From assembly GCA_013365325.1 (NCBI GenBank), contig JABVXV010000176.1, positions 62,001-126,000 of the forward strand: 64,000 nucleotides of DNA, read 5' to 3'. Both the position numbers and the translations under genes were made by a program. Positions 30,191 to 43,661 of the stretch are shown here, in pieces (the first letter of the stretch is position 1; every line of letters begins with the position of its first letter). The notes under the pieces were generated by a model, which saw only the letters and a program-made list of their open reading frames with translations, ran no database searches and had not been told where the DNA came from. The stretch is from Dipetalonema caudispina (lineage: Eukaryota > Nematoda > Chromadorea > Rhabditida > Onchocercidae).

Positions 30191-31837
30191 ATTTCCTTAC
30201 AAATTCATTGCATGCTTTTTAAATTTTACCATTCTGTAAAGTCTTTTTGCTATCAAACTGTAAATCTAATCACAAATTTACATATTATTATTTTGTATTC
30301 ATTAAATTCAATTAAAATTCTGAGAAAATTTTTTGATTGGTAAGCGCAACGATGAGATAAATGAATGAAACGATGATTTAATTTTTCAAAATCTTTTGTT
30401 AAATTTTTATCATAATCAAACAGTATGATTTATAAATGACGGCTTATTTGTGCTATAAAATACCAGTTCAGAAACATTCTTTTAAATTTGACAAAATTTG
30501 CAAATACAAAAAATCATTATTACCTTTCAAAACTTAAAAGGAAAATTGAAGGTACAATAAAAGTACAATGAACATCTATTGCAATTCAACGATTAATTTT
30601 AAATGAAAATTTTAAAAAAGATTTAGCAGAAATGAATTATTTTCCACAGAAAAGAGCAACAAATATCTTGAAAGTATTTTATTTCACTTCTCAATATTTC
30701 GTCTCAATTTAATTCAATTTCGCGACAGAAAAAGAATAAGTTAACTTCACATATCAAAATTTCAAACTTTTTCAAAAATTTAAGTTAATAAAAGAAAGGA
30801 AAAAGTGATAAAAAAAATGGATGGCAATCGAACAAAAAAAAAAAAAAAAAGAGAAAAATAGACATAAATATGAATTTAATTAAGAAAAAAAGTAAGTAGA
30901 ATAGATGAAAAAATATTCAACGGAAAAAAATTATCAGTTTATTATGTTTTAGATAAAAAAAAAAAAAATAATAAAATTTTGCAAGAAATTTTTTATAATT
31001 TTAAATAAAGGCAAAAAAAAAAAAAAAAATTGATAGAAAGAGAAATGATAAGAAGAAAAAGAAAAAGAGAGACTTAAAAGATCAATAAATAAAATTCATT
31101 CTTTTTTTGATTTTTAATATGATTTTTTTTCAATCTTTCCATTGAAATTTAATTCGATAACTTTAGATGAAGCATACCTAAAACTTTTTTTTTTCTTTCT
31201 TTCTTTCTATTAACAAATTCTTCGCTTTTTTTTTTTTTTCTTTTAACTTCTTTCATCATTCCTTCATTTACTTACTTTTTTTTTTTTTCCTTTTCCTTCT
31301 TTTTCCTTTTTTAAAGAAACAAAAAGTGCTTTTTAAATGAAAAAGAAAAGATAGAAGGGTTAATCACATTTGTCCTCATATTTTCTAAAATGCCAAATCA
31401 TTTCTCTTTTTCCTCTTCCTTTTCCTCCTTTTCCTCCTTCGTCATCCTTTCCTTCCTTTATCGTCTTTTTTATCTTCTACTTTCTATTCTTCATCTTTTT
31501 CTTCTTACCTCTTCCTACTACTTCTTCTTCCTATTCTCTGTCAACCTTTTTTTTTAATCGTTTTCGTAATTTTTTGAAATTTCTAACCAATCATTCATCC
31601 TATTGGCTGGTAGCCTATTTTTTTTTTGTCATTTACATACCTTTTCAAGTAGTTGGCCAAGTTTTGTCAACAAACGAATATATATGTAATATTATAAATG
31701 TATTTGACAAAAAAAAAGAATGAATCGAATAGCATTTTAATTGATATTCGTTGTTGACGAAACTTGCTCAACTCTTGGCTCCAAACATAAACAAATGTTC
31801 CTTATATCCAATGATTTAATCTGCAATATATTCATTT

Positions 31838-32080
31838 CTTCAATTGATCATATTTGCCTGATTAATATCACTTTGATTATACTATACCTGTTTGGTTTAC
31901 ATCACTTTGATTACATTTACCTGATTTATATCACATTGATCATATTGATCTAATTAATATCACCTGATCAAATTTGCCTAATTAAGATTACTTCGAGCAT
32001 ATTTACCTGGTTATTATTACTTCAGTCATATTTATTTGAATTATATCACTTTGATCATATTTGTCTAATTAATGATGGTC
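31838..32080. repeat. Degenerate tandem repeat of about 35 bp
   Basis: Six or seven diverged units built on 'atcactttgatcatatttgc' followed by 'ctgattaat'-like sequence. Units differ by substitutions and small indels. Confidence 0.7.
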
Positions 32081-32546
32081 ATAGTTATCTGATTAATAAT
32101 CATATTATCATCATTATTATTATTCATTCGATTTACATCATTTATATTTTCATCCTTTTATTCTCTCATATTCTAACTGATATTATTCTTTTATGGTTAA
32201 TTATTAACCGTAATATAATTGCAACTGATTATGTATTACCTTCAACAGATACTATTAGAAAAAAAATTTACCTCAATCTGATCATAATTTTTCCGGTATG
32301 TTTTATTTATTTTAAATTTATATAAATTATTCCTCTATTTTTTCCTAATTTATCAATTACTAAATTTCAGATAATTATTTTGATTTTATTTGCCAATGTA
32401 TTCTTTTGCTCAACTTTCATACATTACACATTCTCAGGAAAATTTTCTTCATTCCAGAAATTACATATCAGTATATGGATCCATTTGAGAAATGGAAATG
32501 AAAGAAGAAATTTTCGGCGAATTTTAGATTAGTCATTTTTCTTTTT

Positions 32547-32548
<2 letters not shown>

Positions 32549-32581
<33 letters not shown>
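32549..32581. repeat. Poly-T tract
   Basis: Uninterrupted run of 33 T. Many similar A or T runs occur across the window, for example 58901-58934 and 63187-63225. Confidence 0.9.
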
Positions 32582-34174
32582 CCATTAATTATTTATTTCT
32601 ATACATTTACATACAGACAAATGCACTTTTAGCGCTTTAAAATAAATATTTTGGGAATAATTTTACATAAAAAATTGTCTTTAGTTTTAGTTATTTTTCA
32701 AAAAAAAAAAAATTTTTTTTTTTCCTTTTATGTAAAAATTTTTGAAATAAATATTTCAGCTTTTTTCTTTTTTTTTTTCACTATGCTTATTTTGTATGTT
32801 ACATTAGGAGTTCAATTAAACATATGAAAACATTTATCATTCAAAAATTTTTTAAAACTTTTTTTTTTTCTTCAAAAATATTGAAAAAATAACAGTAAAA
32901 CCAGAATTCATTCTACAAATAACAACAATAGCAACAACCATTTTTCCACTACAAAAATATCAAAATTTATTTAAATGAAAAGAAAAAGGAAACAATCGAT
33001 CACATCCTTTTTTTTTTTTTTTTTTTTTTTTAAATGAATTTTTCATTTCCAAATGATTTAATGAAATATAATTTAAGAGTTTTTTTTTTTCGGAAATTTC
33101 AAATTATAATTTATGTGAAATTTAGAATTAACATTAATTTGATATTTATTCAATTATTGAAAGTTACAAATGCTAGCTTCAGAGATGGAATTTTTATCAT
33201 CTAAAAATTATCCATTTTGTTCATCTTAATTGAAAAATATTTGCAAGAATAATATTTAGAAAAATCTCTCCCTTAGTTCATCAATTAAAATCTTTATCAA
33301 GAAATAGTGCTAAAACTTTGTCAACAAAAAAATCATCCACCACATTAAAGTTGTTTTTTTTTTTTTCTCCATTCATTTCAGACGGATCGCACGAATTTCA
33401 ACTTTAATCAGCAGTACAAGTATTGCCTATCAACTTTCCAGATACACATTCTTCAACAGAATTTTTGCTAATGAGATGGCGGAAATTTCATATTTCATGA
33501 TGCCGCACAACTGGTTTCCAGAAAAATTTTTCCTATTAAATGTGTTTTCTAATTGCGAATGAATGTTTAAATAGAGTTACAATTAAGAAGTGACTTATTC
33601 ATAATCAATTCCGAAATATTTATTTCACACATAAGAACATATGTGTACTAGCAGAATAACGGATGGATGATATTAGTTTTTTTTTTTTTCCCAGGAGAAA
33701 TAATCAGGAAAATATGCAAATGTTTTCAATATTCAAGTCGCAAAAGTGATCAGTTATTGGAACTACTGCATATGTACATAATGTTTAATTGTATGTCACA
33801 GAATAAAACTGTAAAAAGATATTAAATGATGCAAGAATTTATTATGAAGTAAAAAAAAAACTTGGCCTTTTCTCCATATTTTATGGCAGTATCTTTTTGA
33901 AAACTTCATGGCATTGATTGATTTAATGAAATATATCACACATTGAAGTATGATGAAGAAGAATCATACTTCAAAAAGTCTGCTTTTTAAATACAAAAAA
34001 TTACAGGTGACAGAATTTCCTTTTGAAAAGCCAATATATAGCGAATCAATAGTACACTTCAATGGACTCAAAAATTATAAATTGATTTGTTTCAAAAAAA
34101 AATCTTATAAATCAAAGTACCAAGATGAATTAAATATATCCGTGTTCCACGGTAGTCCTTTAAGCTAAAGTATC

Positions 34175-36746
34175 TTAACATCCTTGTTTCACCTTTTGTC
34201 TACTAATCTTTTTATCTTTATTTCGAGCTTTTGGTGGTGCTACACCGGTTCCTGATTCTTGGCGTCCATACTGATATTTATACGAATCCGACCGAAGGTA
34301 TTCCATTAAAGCAAGTGGACCTACAAAAATTACTTCGTACACTTCAATTATGAGAATGGTTTCATTGAACAAACCTATAACTAAATTGTTATGTCCCAGC
34401 TACTTTTAGTTTTTTATGTCTTGCAACCTTGACTTTCTTATTTTATTATTACTCTACTATTTAACAACAAAACCTTATTATTTATACCAAATGATTTTAA
34501 TTTACTTCAATAGTAGCGTAATTACTCAATTTAATGTTGCCGTAGGTAGTATCCTTATTTGATAGTATACTGAAGTTGACTTCATAAAATATACACACCT
34601 TTTGTTAATGGTTCTGCCAGTGGTTGCACCCAAGGATTATTCTCAAGTCGCAGAACTCGTTTCGGACCAACAAGATCCAAAGCAGCAATTTCCGGTGGCA
34701 AAACTGTCAAACGATTCCCCTTGAAAAAAATACATTTTTTAAAATAAAACATCTAACTTCAACTAGATAGTGAAAATTTCCATAAATGAAAAGGAGTAAA
34801 ATAAAAATTTGGAAATTACTATCTTTAAATAATAATGTTAACAATGTTATTCATATAGGAATATCGATTCAATGTTTTAAATGTAAATACCTGAATATGA
34901 AGTTCTTTCAAGCGATAAAGTTTACCAATTTCTTTGGGCAAAGCGAGTAAGTCATTTTCACGTAATACCAAAACTTGCAAACTTGAAAGATTCTCAATAT
35001 CGGCGGGTAAATATTCGAAATCATTGTCACCCAAGTACAAAGCACGTAGCGTTGCTGGAAATAAAAAACTACTACAACAGAAAAAATGAAATAAATAAAA
35101 AAAATCAAAAAAAGAGCAAAGAGACGAACTCCTTCCCTTCAATCAGTACTTCATTAAAGCATAACGTTCAATTATTCAGCACTATAATCAATATTGCCTT
35201 TGTCGTTCAAAGATCAGTTTTAGGCTAGAACTAATGATCTCATCTGATAAATCAAACAAATAAGTAAATCAACTGCTATAGCAGTTATCAGCAAACCAAT
35301 AGACACTAACCAATGAAAAAAATTGAATTAAATCAGTTAACCGGCAACATTATCACAAGAGATTAATGACAGTATCAGCTGACTTAACAATAAAAGTGTG
35401 AATATGAAATATGATAATAAGATCAAAAAGAAAGGCATGCTTAAAGCTACCGTGCTGATTCTATCGCGATGTCGCAAGAGGTCGATGCATTTATATCACA
35501 GTGATGCTAATGAATCTAGCGATAGATTCGAAAACTAGCTGCAATGCAGCTAACTATGAAGCATTTGAAATTATAAATAAAACAAATACAAAAATAAACA
35601 AACGCATAAAGAAGAAATTTCCCGGTAAACTGCGTTCATTCAAATTATTATAAGTTAGGTCCAGTATTTCCAATGATTGGAATGATCCAAAACCTCTTGG
35701 CAATATATTCAATCGGTTCATCCTAAAAATTTAATTTTAGATTTATTAATCACCTAATAAGAAAGCAAACTGAATTAAACAGTCGAACAATGATATTATT
35801 ACAGTTCCTCTTTCGGATACTGACAATTCGCTATTAACGGCATCGTAACATCTTTACAATATTTTTAACACTCATGCAATTCCAGCAATCCTGATGTAAA
35901 TCACTCGATAATTTTAGTTAATAAAAACCAATAAATAAAAATAAAACAAAACCCCAAGTTTAGAATTCGCAATTTATTCAACGATGATATTGATGTCGGC
36001 AAATCTTCGATCTGATTGTTCCACAAATTCAAACTCTAAAAAAAATATACCAGTTATGTATAATGATATATGCTCACTTATTCCTTAACAATAATCGAAA
36101 TTTCTAAAAATTCAACAACATACTTCTAAATTGACCAAATCCGCGATATTTGGCGGTACGGATGAAATTTTGTTGTGACTCAAAATCAACCTTCTCAATG
36201 CTACATTGTTGACTGAAAAGATAATAGTTTATCATGCAAAATATCCAGTATTTATATTGGAATATACCAAAAATTTCCATCTAATCTAACTACTGATTGG
36301 GTGGTCAATAACTTGACAGTAATTCTAGCCGTTAAAAATTTTAAAGCTTAAGATATATACATTACTGTTAATATCATTCACTACTACTATATGTCATGAA
36401 ACAGGTATCAAACAGATGAGTTCATGAATTTAATTATTTTATTCTATAATTAAGACTATCAGGATCAAAAAAAACCGAGAGCATATTGTGCTGCAATAAT
36501 TACTTAAACAATGCAGTACATAAATTATGTGTGTAATGGTAAATGCAAAAGGGGAACTAATAAAAATCACACTAAATAAATTAAAAAGTTTAATAGAATG
36601 AAATGATAAACAAAAATTTCGAAAACACGAAAAACAAACTAACATATGTGAGAAATTTCCTGGAATGAATGTATTCCACGATCGATGTGTTCTACTTCTG
36701 CACTTATCTCATCTCGACTTCGATCTGCCTTACTTATTATAGGCAT
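34175..36746 (-). CDS. rsu-1: Ras suppressor protein 1 (leucine-rich repeat)
   Basis: Leucine-rich-repeat protein that binds PINCH in the ILK-PINCH-parvin complex at integrin adhesions; in worms this means muscle attachments. Seven exons in phase give 274 residues (human 277): 36644-36746, 36124-36212, 35953-36035, 35604-35722, 34891-35054, 34599-34719, 34175-34320. About seven LRRs run through the middle, for example LRRLILSHNKISSVPPNIA, LEILDLTYNNL, LRALYLGDNDFEYLP and LKELHIQGNRLTVLPPE. The conserved C-terminal block ENNPWVQPLA...SYKYQYGR, followed by a basic KKISRQK tail, is diagnostic of RSU1. The N-terminus is short and polar, with no signal peptide. All splice sites are GT-AG. Confidence 0.95.
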
Positions 36747-38732
36747 TTTTTCGTCGTATTTAAAATCCGAAAAAAATATTCAAAATTATAAGTGTAACAA
36801 AATTAACAATAAATTAAACACTCTCATCAACTAATAAATCAACATGAATAAAATGAATTACCATAATAAAAGTAATAATATATTTGACTGGTACAATTAA
36901 TACCATCAGAAAAGGTTAAAATTTGGTAATTCCCAATGATTTATTATAAATTTCGACTTTCTAGAGGAAATTCCCAATGATTTATTATTGTAGGATATGG
37001 CTTCCTAGATTTTAAGTAAATCAAATAATTGAATAATATACATTACATTACAATTTAACGAAATGCACGCATTAAAAAATCAATACTTCATATATTTTAT
37101 CATCAGGAAAATTTTATACTTTATGTGTAAATAAACAAATAATAGATATGCTAATATAAAATAAATAAATAAATGAAAATATTGCTGAAATATTATCAAA
37201 TTAAAAATATTGAAATTGTAATGTTGTATCAACGCGGCAGAAGGCATTATTAGCTCAACAACTAAGCAACATAACAAATTCAAGAAGCTAACATATCTGA
37301 ACTATGAAGAAGCAATTGTTGAAGAGAAAAGAAGGGAAGAGAAGAAAAGAAAAAGGGATGAATTCATTAAGAGGCTCATATTACAACAAAAACTATCAAT
37401 AGTTTAGCAAAGTACCTAAGATAAGAGACATTTTCACATTTCTAAAGTTGGTACTTTTGATTAATGAGTAAAAATATATCAAAAGTAACAAATTGTGAAG
37501 GAAGTGAAAAAAAAAGGCAAAAAAAAAAAAAAAAATTAAGTAAAGTAATAAACTAAAGTGAATGAAAAAAAGCAAAGTATATTTATTTTTACTTACCTAT
37601 ACTTAAATTTTTACCTATATATGTTAATATATATCAATAAATTATTGTTTATCGTTTTAATTATATTTAGATTTAATTTGAAGTAAAATTTTCACTTTCC
37701 TAATGATCCTAATGAAATATTATGGGTCAAATAGATTAATTTTTAATCTATTATTAAGTATTGCTAAATAAAAATGACGATTTATTTACCTATAATTTAC
37801 TCTCAACTAATCATTCCTCTTAATCCCAACCACTAATTCTATTTCATCAATTTTATCAATTTTAACTGACTATTTTCAACCAATAAAATCCTCTTCAATT
37901 TTATTTTCCTCAAAAATACACTTATCCCATTAATCTTTGCTATACTGCTCAAAATGCATCCAATATTTTTACCTTTCTTTTCATTCTATAAAATGTTATT
38001 CCTTCAATTCTTATCAATCTTTAATCATTTCTAACACAATACTATTTCCTTCCAACATAACTTCTTACACTATCTCATCTTAATTTAGATATCTCCTCAT
38101 TCCATCAATCTTTGCTATACTGCTCAAAATGCATCCAATATCTTTACCTTTCTTTTCATTCTATAAAATGTTATTCCTTCAATTCTTATCAATCTCTAAT
38201 CATCTCTTACACAATACTATTTCCTCTCAACATAACTTCTTACACTATCTCATCTTAATGTAGATATCTTTTCATAAATTAAACAGTTAAAATAGATAAT
38301 CTCAGTTTGTTCTCATCGAAAAACGAAAGAGACAAATTGCGATTCAATAAACGTAAGGATCGTTCATTTTACACGTGTCAATGGGTGGAGTTTCATTTAG
38401 TAAACACGTTTTACACGCATCGTGGTGATGTATGTTTCACGTTTTCTAGTAACTGTGTAAATTTTAATCTAACAATTATGTATATCTCATGTAATCCAAC
38501 TTTTTGTAATACTTATTCTTGCTGTAAAGTTTATTATAATGAGGATATATTTTTCATGTAATTTAAGAAAATCATTTACAATCGCAAGTTTACTTAGAAT
38601 TTAGCATAAATCATTTTACGTCAATAAAATATAAAGTGATAATTTCATGATGAAATATATGTTCCTCTTGTAAACTACCTGGAATGTAAATTGATGGCAA
38701 AATATTCCTTTATTTTTTCGTTTTTAGTGAAG
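36747..38732. other. Divergent intergenic region between rsu-1 and ZMAT2
   Basis: About 2 kb, AT-rich, containing a 175-bp tandem duplication. It should hold the two promoters. An 84-codon frame at 38307-38561 (+) has less biased base composition than its surroundings but no homology I recognise. A tttttag acceptor ends five bases before the ZMAT2 ATG. Confidence 0.6.
37925..38275. repeat. Tandem duplication, 175-bp period, two copies
   Basis: Copy 1 runs from about 37925 to 38099 and copy 2 from about 38100 to 38275. They share long exact blocks such as tttgctatactgctcaaaat and differ at only about ten positions, so the duplication is fairly recent. Confidence 0.9.
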
Positions 38733-39777
<1,045 letters not shown>

Positions 39778-39866
39778 AATCGGATTTTTTTGGTTTTCTT
39801 TGTTGTCAGTGTACATAAATTGAATTACCATTGTGATTTCCTATTTGGTAATCTATTTCACTTTCA

Positions 39867-39872
39867 AATAAA
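39867..39872 (+). terminator. AATAAA polyadenylation signal, ZMAT2
   Basis: Canonical hexamer about 90 bases after the ZMAT2 stop. Confidence 0.6.
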
Positions 39873-40506
39873 ATTAAAGAATTTGCCTCTCAAATGGTAA
39901 AATCAAAAGAACTGAATTAACTTTTATTAACATTATTTTGACGGATGTTATTCGTGTCATTCGCATGCTCATAAATCCGGTAAATATTTAAATTGTATTA
40001 CGAAGGAGTATAACTTTCTAAAGTTAAGCTACCAAATTTCGACCAAAATTTATAAATTGTTTATAGAAGTGAGCAGTACATATTTATTGACCATATAGTT
40101 TCCCTATATCATTTTGAGTTTTGTTATGCTGCTTGTTTTTCTTAAAAAATGAATAAACTGGTCAAAATCACGTCGTTTTGTTTACATCTCATATATAGCT
40201 GTTCCTTCGGCTTCAATAAGTTGAAAATATTTTGCATCTTGTTTTTCTGGAGATATTTCTAAGCTGGTACATTTACCTTACCTAATGCCTTTTTGCAGCT
40301 GGGAATTTAGTTCCAGTTTGAAACCAAACTAGTGAGGCAGGCGGTTTTTGCAAAATCTAATGATGCAAAATGCAATTTGTGCTAGCTTTGTTTAGCTTAA
40401 AAACGCTTTGCAGCGTTTAAGAGATTTCAGAGTAACGGTGATCTTTCATGTTTTTCAGAACGGGTGGATTATTTTGTGCAGGTTCATAAATATCGGTGTG
40501 TCAGCT
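39873..40506. other. ZMAT2 to OST3 intercistronic region
   Basis: About 0.63 kb with no recognised gene. Possible acceptor sites lie near 40459 (tttttcag) and closer to the OST3 ATG, so a 5' UTR exon or a spliced-leader site is possible. Confidence 0.5.
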
Positions 40507-42394
40507 ATGCTGTCAGTAATATTTCTTGCGGTTTTGGGAATGGCTTATAGCCAGAAAGGGATGTATTTGGATGAAAAAGTTAGGAATTTGCAGGTTAGTT
40601 CGTCATGCAATGTACTTTCTTTGTGAGAAAAGATATTCAGGAGGTCAAGAAAATTTTTGGTTCATCCGTTTGCAGGAATGGATGTACAGAAGGCCACTAA
40701 TCAGTTTGAATGTGGAGCGGTGGAAGACTTATGTACGAAGTGCGCCACGTAATTACTCTATGATTGTAATGTTTACGGCGCTTTCTCCAAGTGTTAATTG
40801 TGCAATATGCAAGTAAGGTTTCCGTCATTCGAACTGTTGAAAAGTCTCAGCATTCCAGTTAGAGGAGTGCTTTGAAATGTCGTCGGCTATTTTTATTCCG
40901 TATTTCCAAAGTTCTAAGAAAATTTTTAGAATCACCTGCCATTACCAAATAATCTTTGTACCATTCCAGATCTGCATATGATGAATTTTATATACTGGCT
41001 AATTCGTATCGTTATGCATATCCAGAATTGAAAGCTCTTTATTTTGCAATTATTGATTATGATGAATCTCCAGAAATCTTCCAGCAAATGAATCTTAATG
41101 TTGCACCAGTACTTTTTCACTTCCCATCAAAGGGTACTAAAAAACGGACTGATCAAATGGACTTTGAGCGGCAAGGTTTTGATGCCGATAGCATGGCGAA
41201 ATTTGTCTTTGAACGAACAGATATACAGGTTTGTTTTCTGAGCTGAATTTGTATAGACACTTTTTTCATTACTTTTTATTGGTTATGACGACTCGCACAT
41301 TCATTAAACAAGTTTTTTTTCCTGGTTCCCCTCAATATCCGGTGTGCTTTCTATTTCTGGGTCTAAATTATTTCTGAGAAAATAATCGAAAAGGCTTTCT
41401 TAAATGCTATAACCTTTCGGTAAAATTTAGTATTATCATATTTTGGACATATTTTGTTGAAGGATAACGATATTAATTGTCTTTGAAGTGAAAGTTCAAA
41501 GTCCTGCAACTCATGACTTATTTTTTTAGATTCGCGTCCTTCGTCCGCCAAACTATGCTGCACCAGCAGTTGTTTTGTTGTTGGCAATGCTCGTATTAGG
41601 GTTATTGTATATGCGCAGAAATAATCTCGACTTCTTGTACAATCGTACAAGTTGGGCATTGATTTGTCTTTGTGTTGTATTTGCTTTTATGAGCGGACAG
41701 ATGTGGAATCATATTCATGGCCCTCCGTTTGTTATGACTAGTTCTCACACTCGTGAAACAAGTTTCATCCACGGTTCTACTCAGTACCAGGTACTCTTCT
41801 CTATTTCTGAATCCAAATTATTTCTGGAAAAATTATCTCTATTGCTGTAATTTTTTGGTGACATTTTTACTAGTACTGAAGGATAAAAAGGGAAGGAGAG
41901 AAGTAGAAGAGATTATCTTACGGCTGGGATTATGATGGAAAGAGGAAAGGTAAGGTAAGATTTGTGCAAAAACTTTCGTTCAAAATCCTTGTGTTCACTT
42001 ATTTGTTTCTCATGTTCTATACTTTTCACACTGTTCAGCTAACAATTGCTACTAAATTACTATAAAACTACAGCTGGTAGCAGAAACATATTTGGTTGCG
42101 GTATTATATGCTGCGATAACGGCCGGTTTCATTCTGATGAATGATGCAGCAGACGGTAAAGGTGATTCTGGACGACGGAGGAGTAAGTCATTAATTTAGT
42201 CAAAATATCTGAAAATTCGGAGAAAATTTATGTTTTCTTCAGATTTATTAAATCAATTTGTATTAAAGTAATTGTGGGAAATTTCAGTTATGGCATTCGT
42301 TGGTCTCGGATTGGTGGTTGTATTTTTTAGCTTATTACTTTCCATATTTCGAAGTAAATATCAAGGATATCCATATAGCTTCTTATTTCATTAA
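40507..42394 (+). CDS. Oligosaccharyltransferase OST3/OST6-type subunit (TUSC3/MAGT1 family)
   Basis: ER membrane oxidoreductase subunit of the oligosaccharyltransferase, which holds acceptor proteins by transient disulfides during N-glycosylation. Exons 40507-40593, 40676-40812, 40970-41228, 41530-41790, 42074-42182 and 42288-42394 give 319 residues. A signal peptide ([15 protein letters not shown]) leads into a thioredoxin-fold luminal domain with redox motif C71-A-I-C74. Four transmembrane segments follow ([70 protein letters not shown]). The family signature [13 protein letters not shown] is present between segments 2 and 3. It sits about 0.73 kb behind ZMAT2; I recall ZK686.3 and ZK686.4 as the same neighbours in C. 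elegans. Confidence 0.93.
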
Positions 42395-42398
42395 TAAA
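42393..42398 (+). terminator. AATAAA overlapping the OST3 stop codon
   Basis: The stop TAA (42392-42394) overlaps the hexamer by two bases. If used, the 3' UTR would be only about 15-25 bases. Confidence 0.45.
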
Positions 42399-43661
42399 AA
42401 AGGCATTGTATAGCTATAACTTATTTTTTGGAGTCATGATAAAAATGCCTGATTAGTTGTTGTAAAATAGAAGGGAATTGCTGGTGACTGATCAGTCTTA
42501 CGAGTTTATTACACCTCAAATCGATATCTCTTTATTTGTTACACAGGCTTAAATTTATTGTTAAATTGCTTCTTCATCGTTACATTTGTGTTATTTTCTT
42601 TGTATGTTCTCACCAATACCATTTGTTATACCTATACGTATAAATAGCATAAACGGAAGATTAAGACAATTTAGATAGACATACAGAGATTATGTCTTCC
42701 GGCAAATAACAACTGCGCTATAATATAGTGTATTCTTTTCAATTTTTTATTTGAAGCTTATTCCAAACCGCATTATACAGGTCATTATCATAATTGCAAC
42801 CGGGTTTTGGAAGCAACTTTTTATTGCGACATTGGCAAAACTGACTAACTGACCATGCACTTCCAGAACTTCCTGGAAAATGTAAGGCGCATAGAAAAAC
42901 GGATCTCTTGCCGATTCTGGTTCCGATTTATTTCCTAGGTACATCTTGGCAGATTTCCAATCTGCGAGCAATGCTTTTCTAACATTCAGAACATGTATAA
43001 TTTTCGTCGCTGCGTCATCATTCGGAAATTTGCTGCAATCTTTAGATGTTACGAGTGCAAATCTTTTTCATGAGATTGTAAAAAGTGAAAAAATTTTCAT
43101 TTCATAAATGATTTTTAAAATCTTCCTTGAAGGATACTGAATAATTCAAGTTCCACTATCAACATGCTTAGCAGGATTTTTAAATATACGATGGACAAAA
43201 TATAGGGCGCACAATAAGCACAAGGATGACACATATTTTTACTTTCTTAATCCAAAGAATATAGCAATAGCAAGATTTATATGTTAGCTAGGGTTCAACA
43301 CTGATAACGATCCCATCATACATGTCACAACGCTAGTTTATTCAATCTTCCTCAAATTTGATATTAAGTTGAGGAAGTTAACTCTAACTTATATTATATT
43401 GACTATCGCAATATCGTGAGTTCGAAAGCATTAAAGTGAAAAGATAAGCTAAGACAAAGGTTTTGGTCAGAGTCAATATATTAGAAACTAGTTTTTACAT
43501 TACATAACCAAGGAACATGAATCGTGATAATCCTTAATATAACCACGATAAAGAGAAATTTTTGATGCAAGGAGAAATGAATTCATAGGAATCCATTCTT
43601 CTAGAAGTTCGTACTTGAATAATCAAATGCTTGCCACGAATTATAACAGAATTTTTGACTT
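42399..43661. other. Convergent region between OST3 and ACBD6
   Basis: About 1.26 kb. Apart from the orphan frame at 42747-43061 nothing is recognised. The segment is less AT-extreme than other spacers. Confidence 0.5.
42747..43061 (-). CDS. Orphan open frame, possible 3' exon
   Basis: About 104 codons stay open from 43061 down to a TAA at 42747, with coding-like composition (mixed, not T- or A-driven). It includes FPNDDAATKIIHVLNVRKA and DPFFYAPYIFQEVLEVHG. There is no suitable ATG near the front, and the frame is preceded by aaaaag, which could be an acceptor, so it may be a terminal exon. It lies 0.6 kb downstream of ACBD6 on the same strand. I do not recognise the family and found no convincing 5' exon in between. 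Confidence 0.35.
   Translation of the reverse strand, partial: FALVTSKDCSKFPNDDAATKIIHVLNVRKALLADWKSAKMYLGNKSEPESARDPFFYAPYIFQEVLEVHGQLVSFANVAIKSCFQNPVAIMIMTCIMRFGISFK

Larger units (their letters stand above)
26523..34174. other. Gene-poor block between alpha-tubulin and rsu-1
   Basis: About 7.6 kb in which I can support no gene. It is dominated by A/T runs, microsatellites and the two tandem arrays listed separately. It should contain the tubulin promoter at its left edge and the rsu-1 3' end at its right edge. An open frame at 33950-34168 (+), ending six bases before the rsu-1 stop on the other strand, has one splice-like acceptor (attacag near 34008) but no recognisable family. Confidence 0.6.

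Noticed and set aside
31370..31723. 117-codon Phe/Pro/Ser-rich frame
   Set aside because: Pyrimidine-rich simple sequence with no homology or splice signals.
33950..34168. 72-codon plus-strand frame ending next to the rsu-1 stop
   Set aside because: It has a possible acceptor near 34008 but no recognisable family and no upstream exon. Too weak to call.
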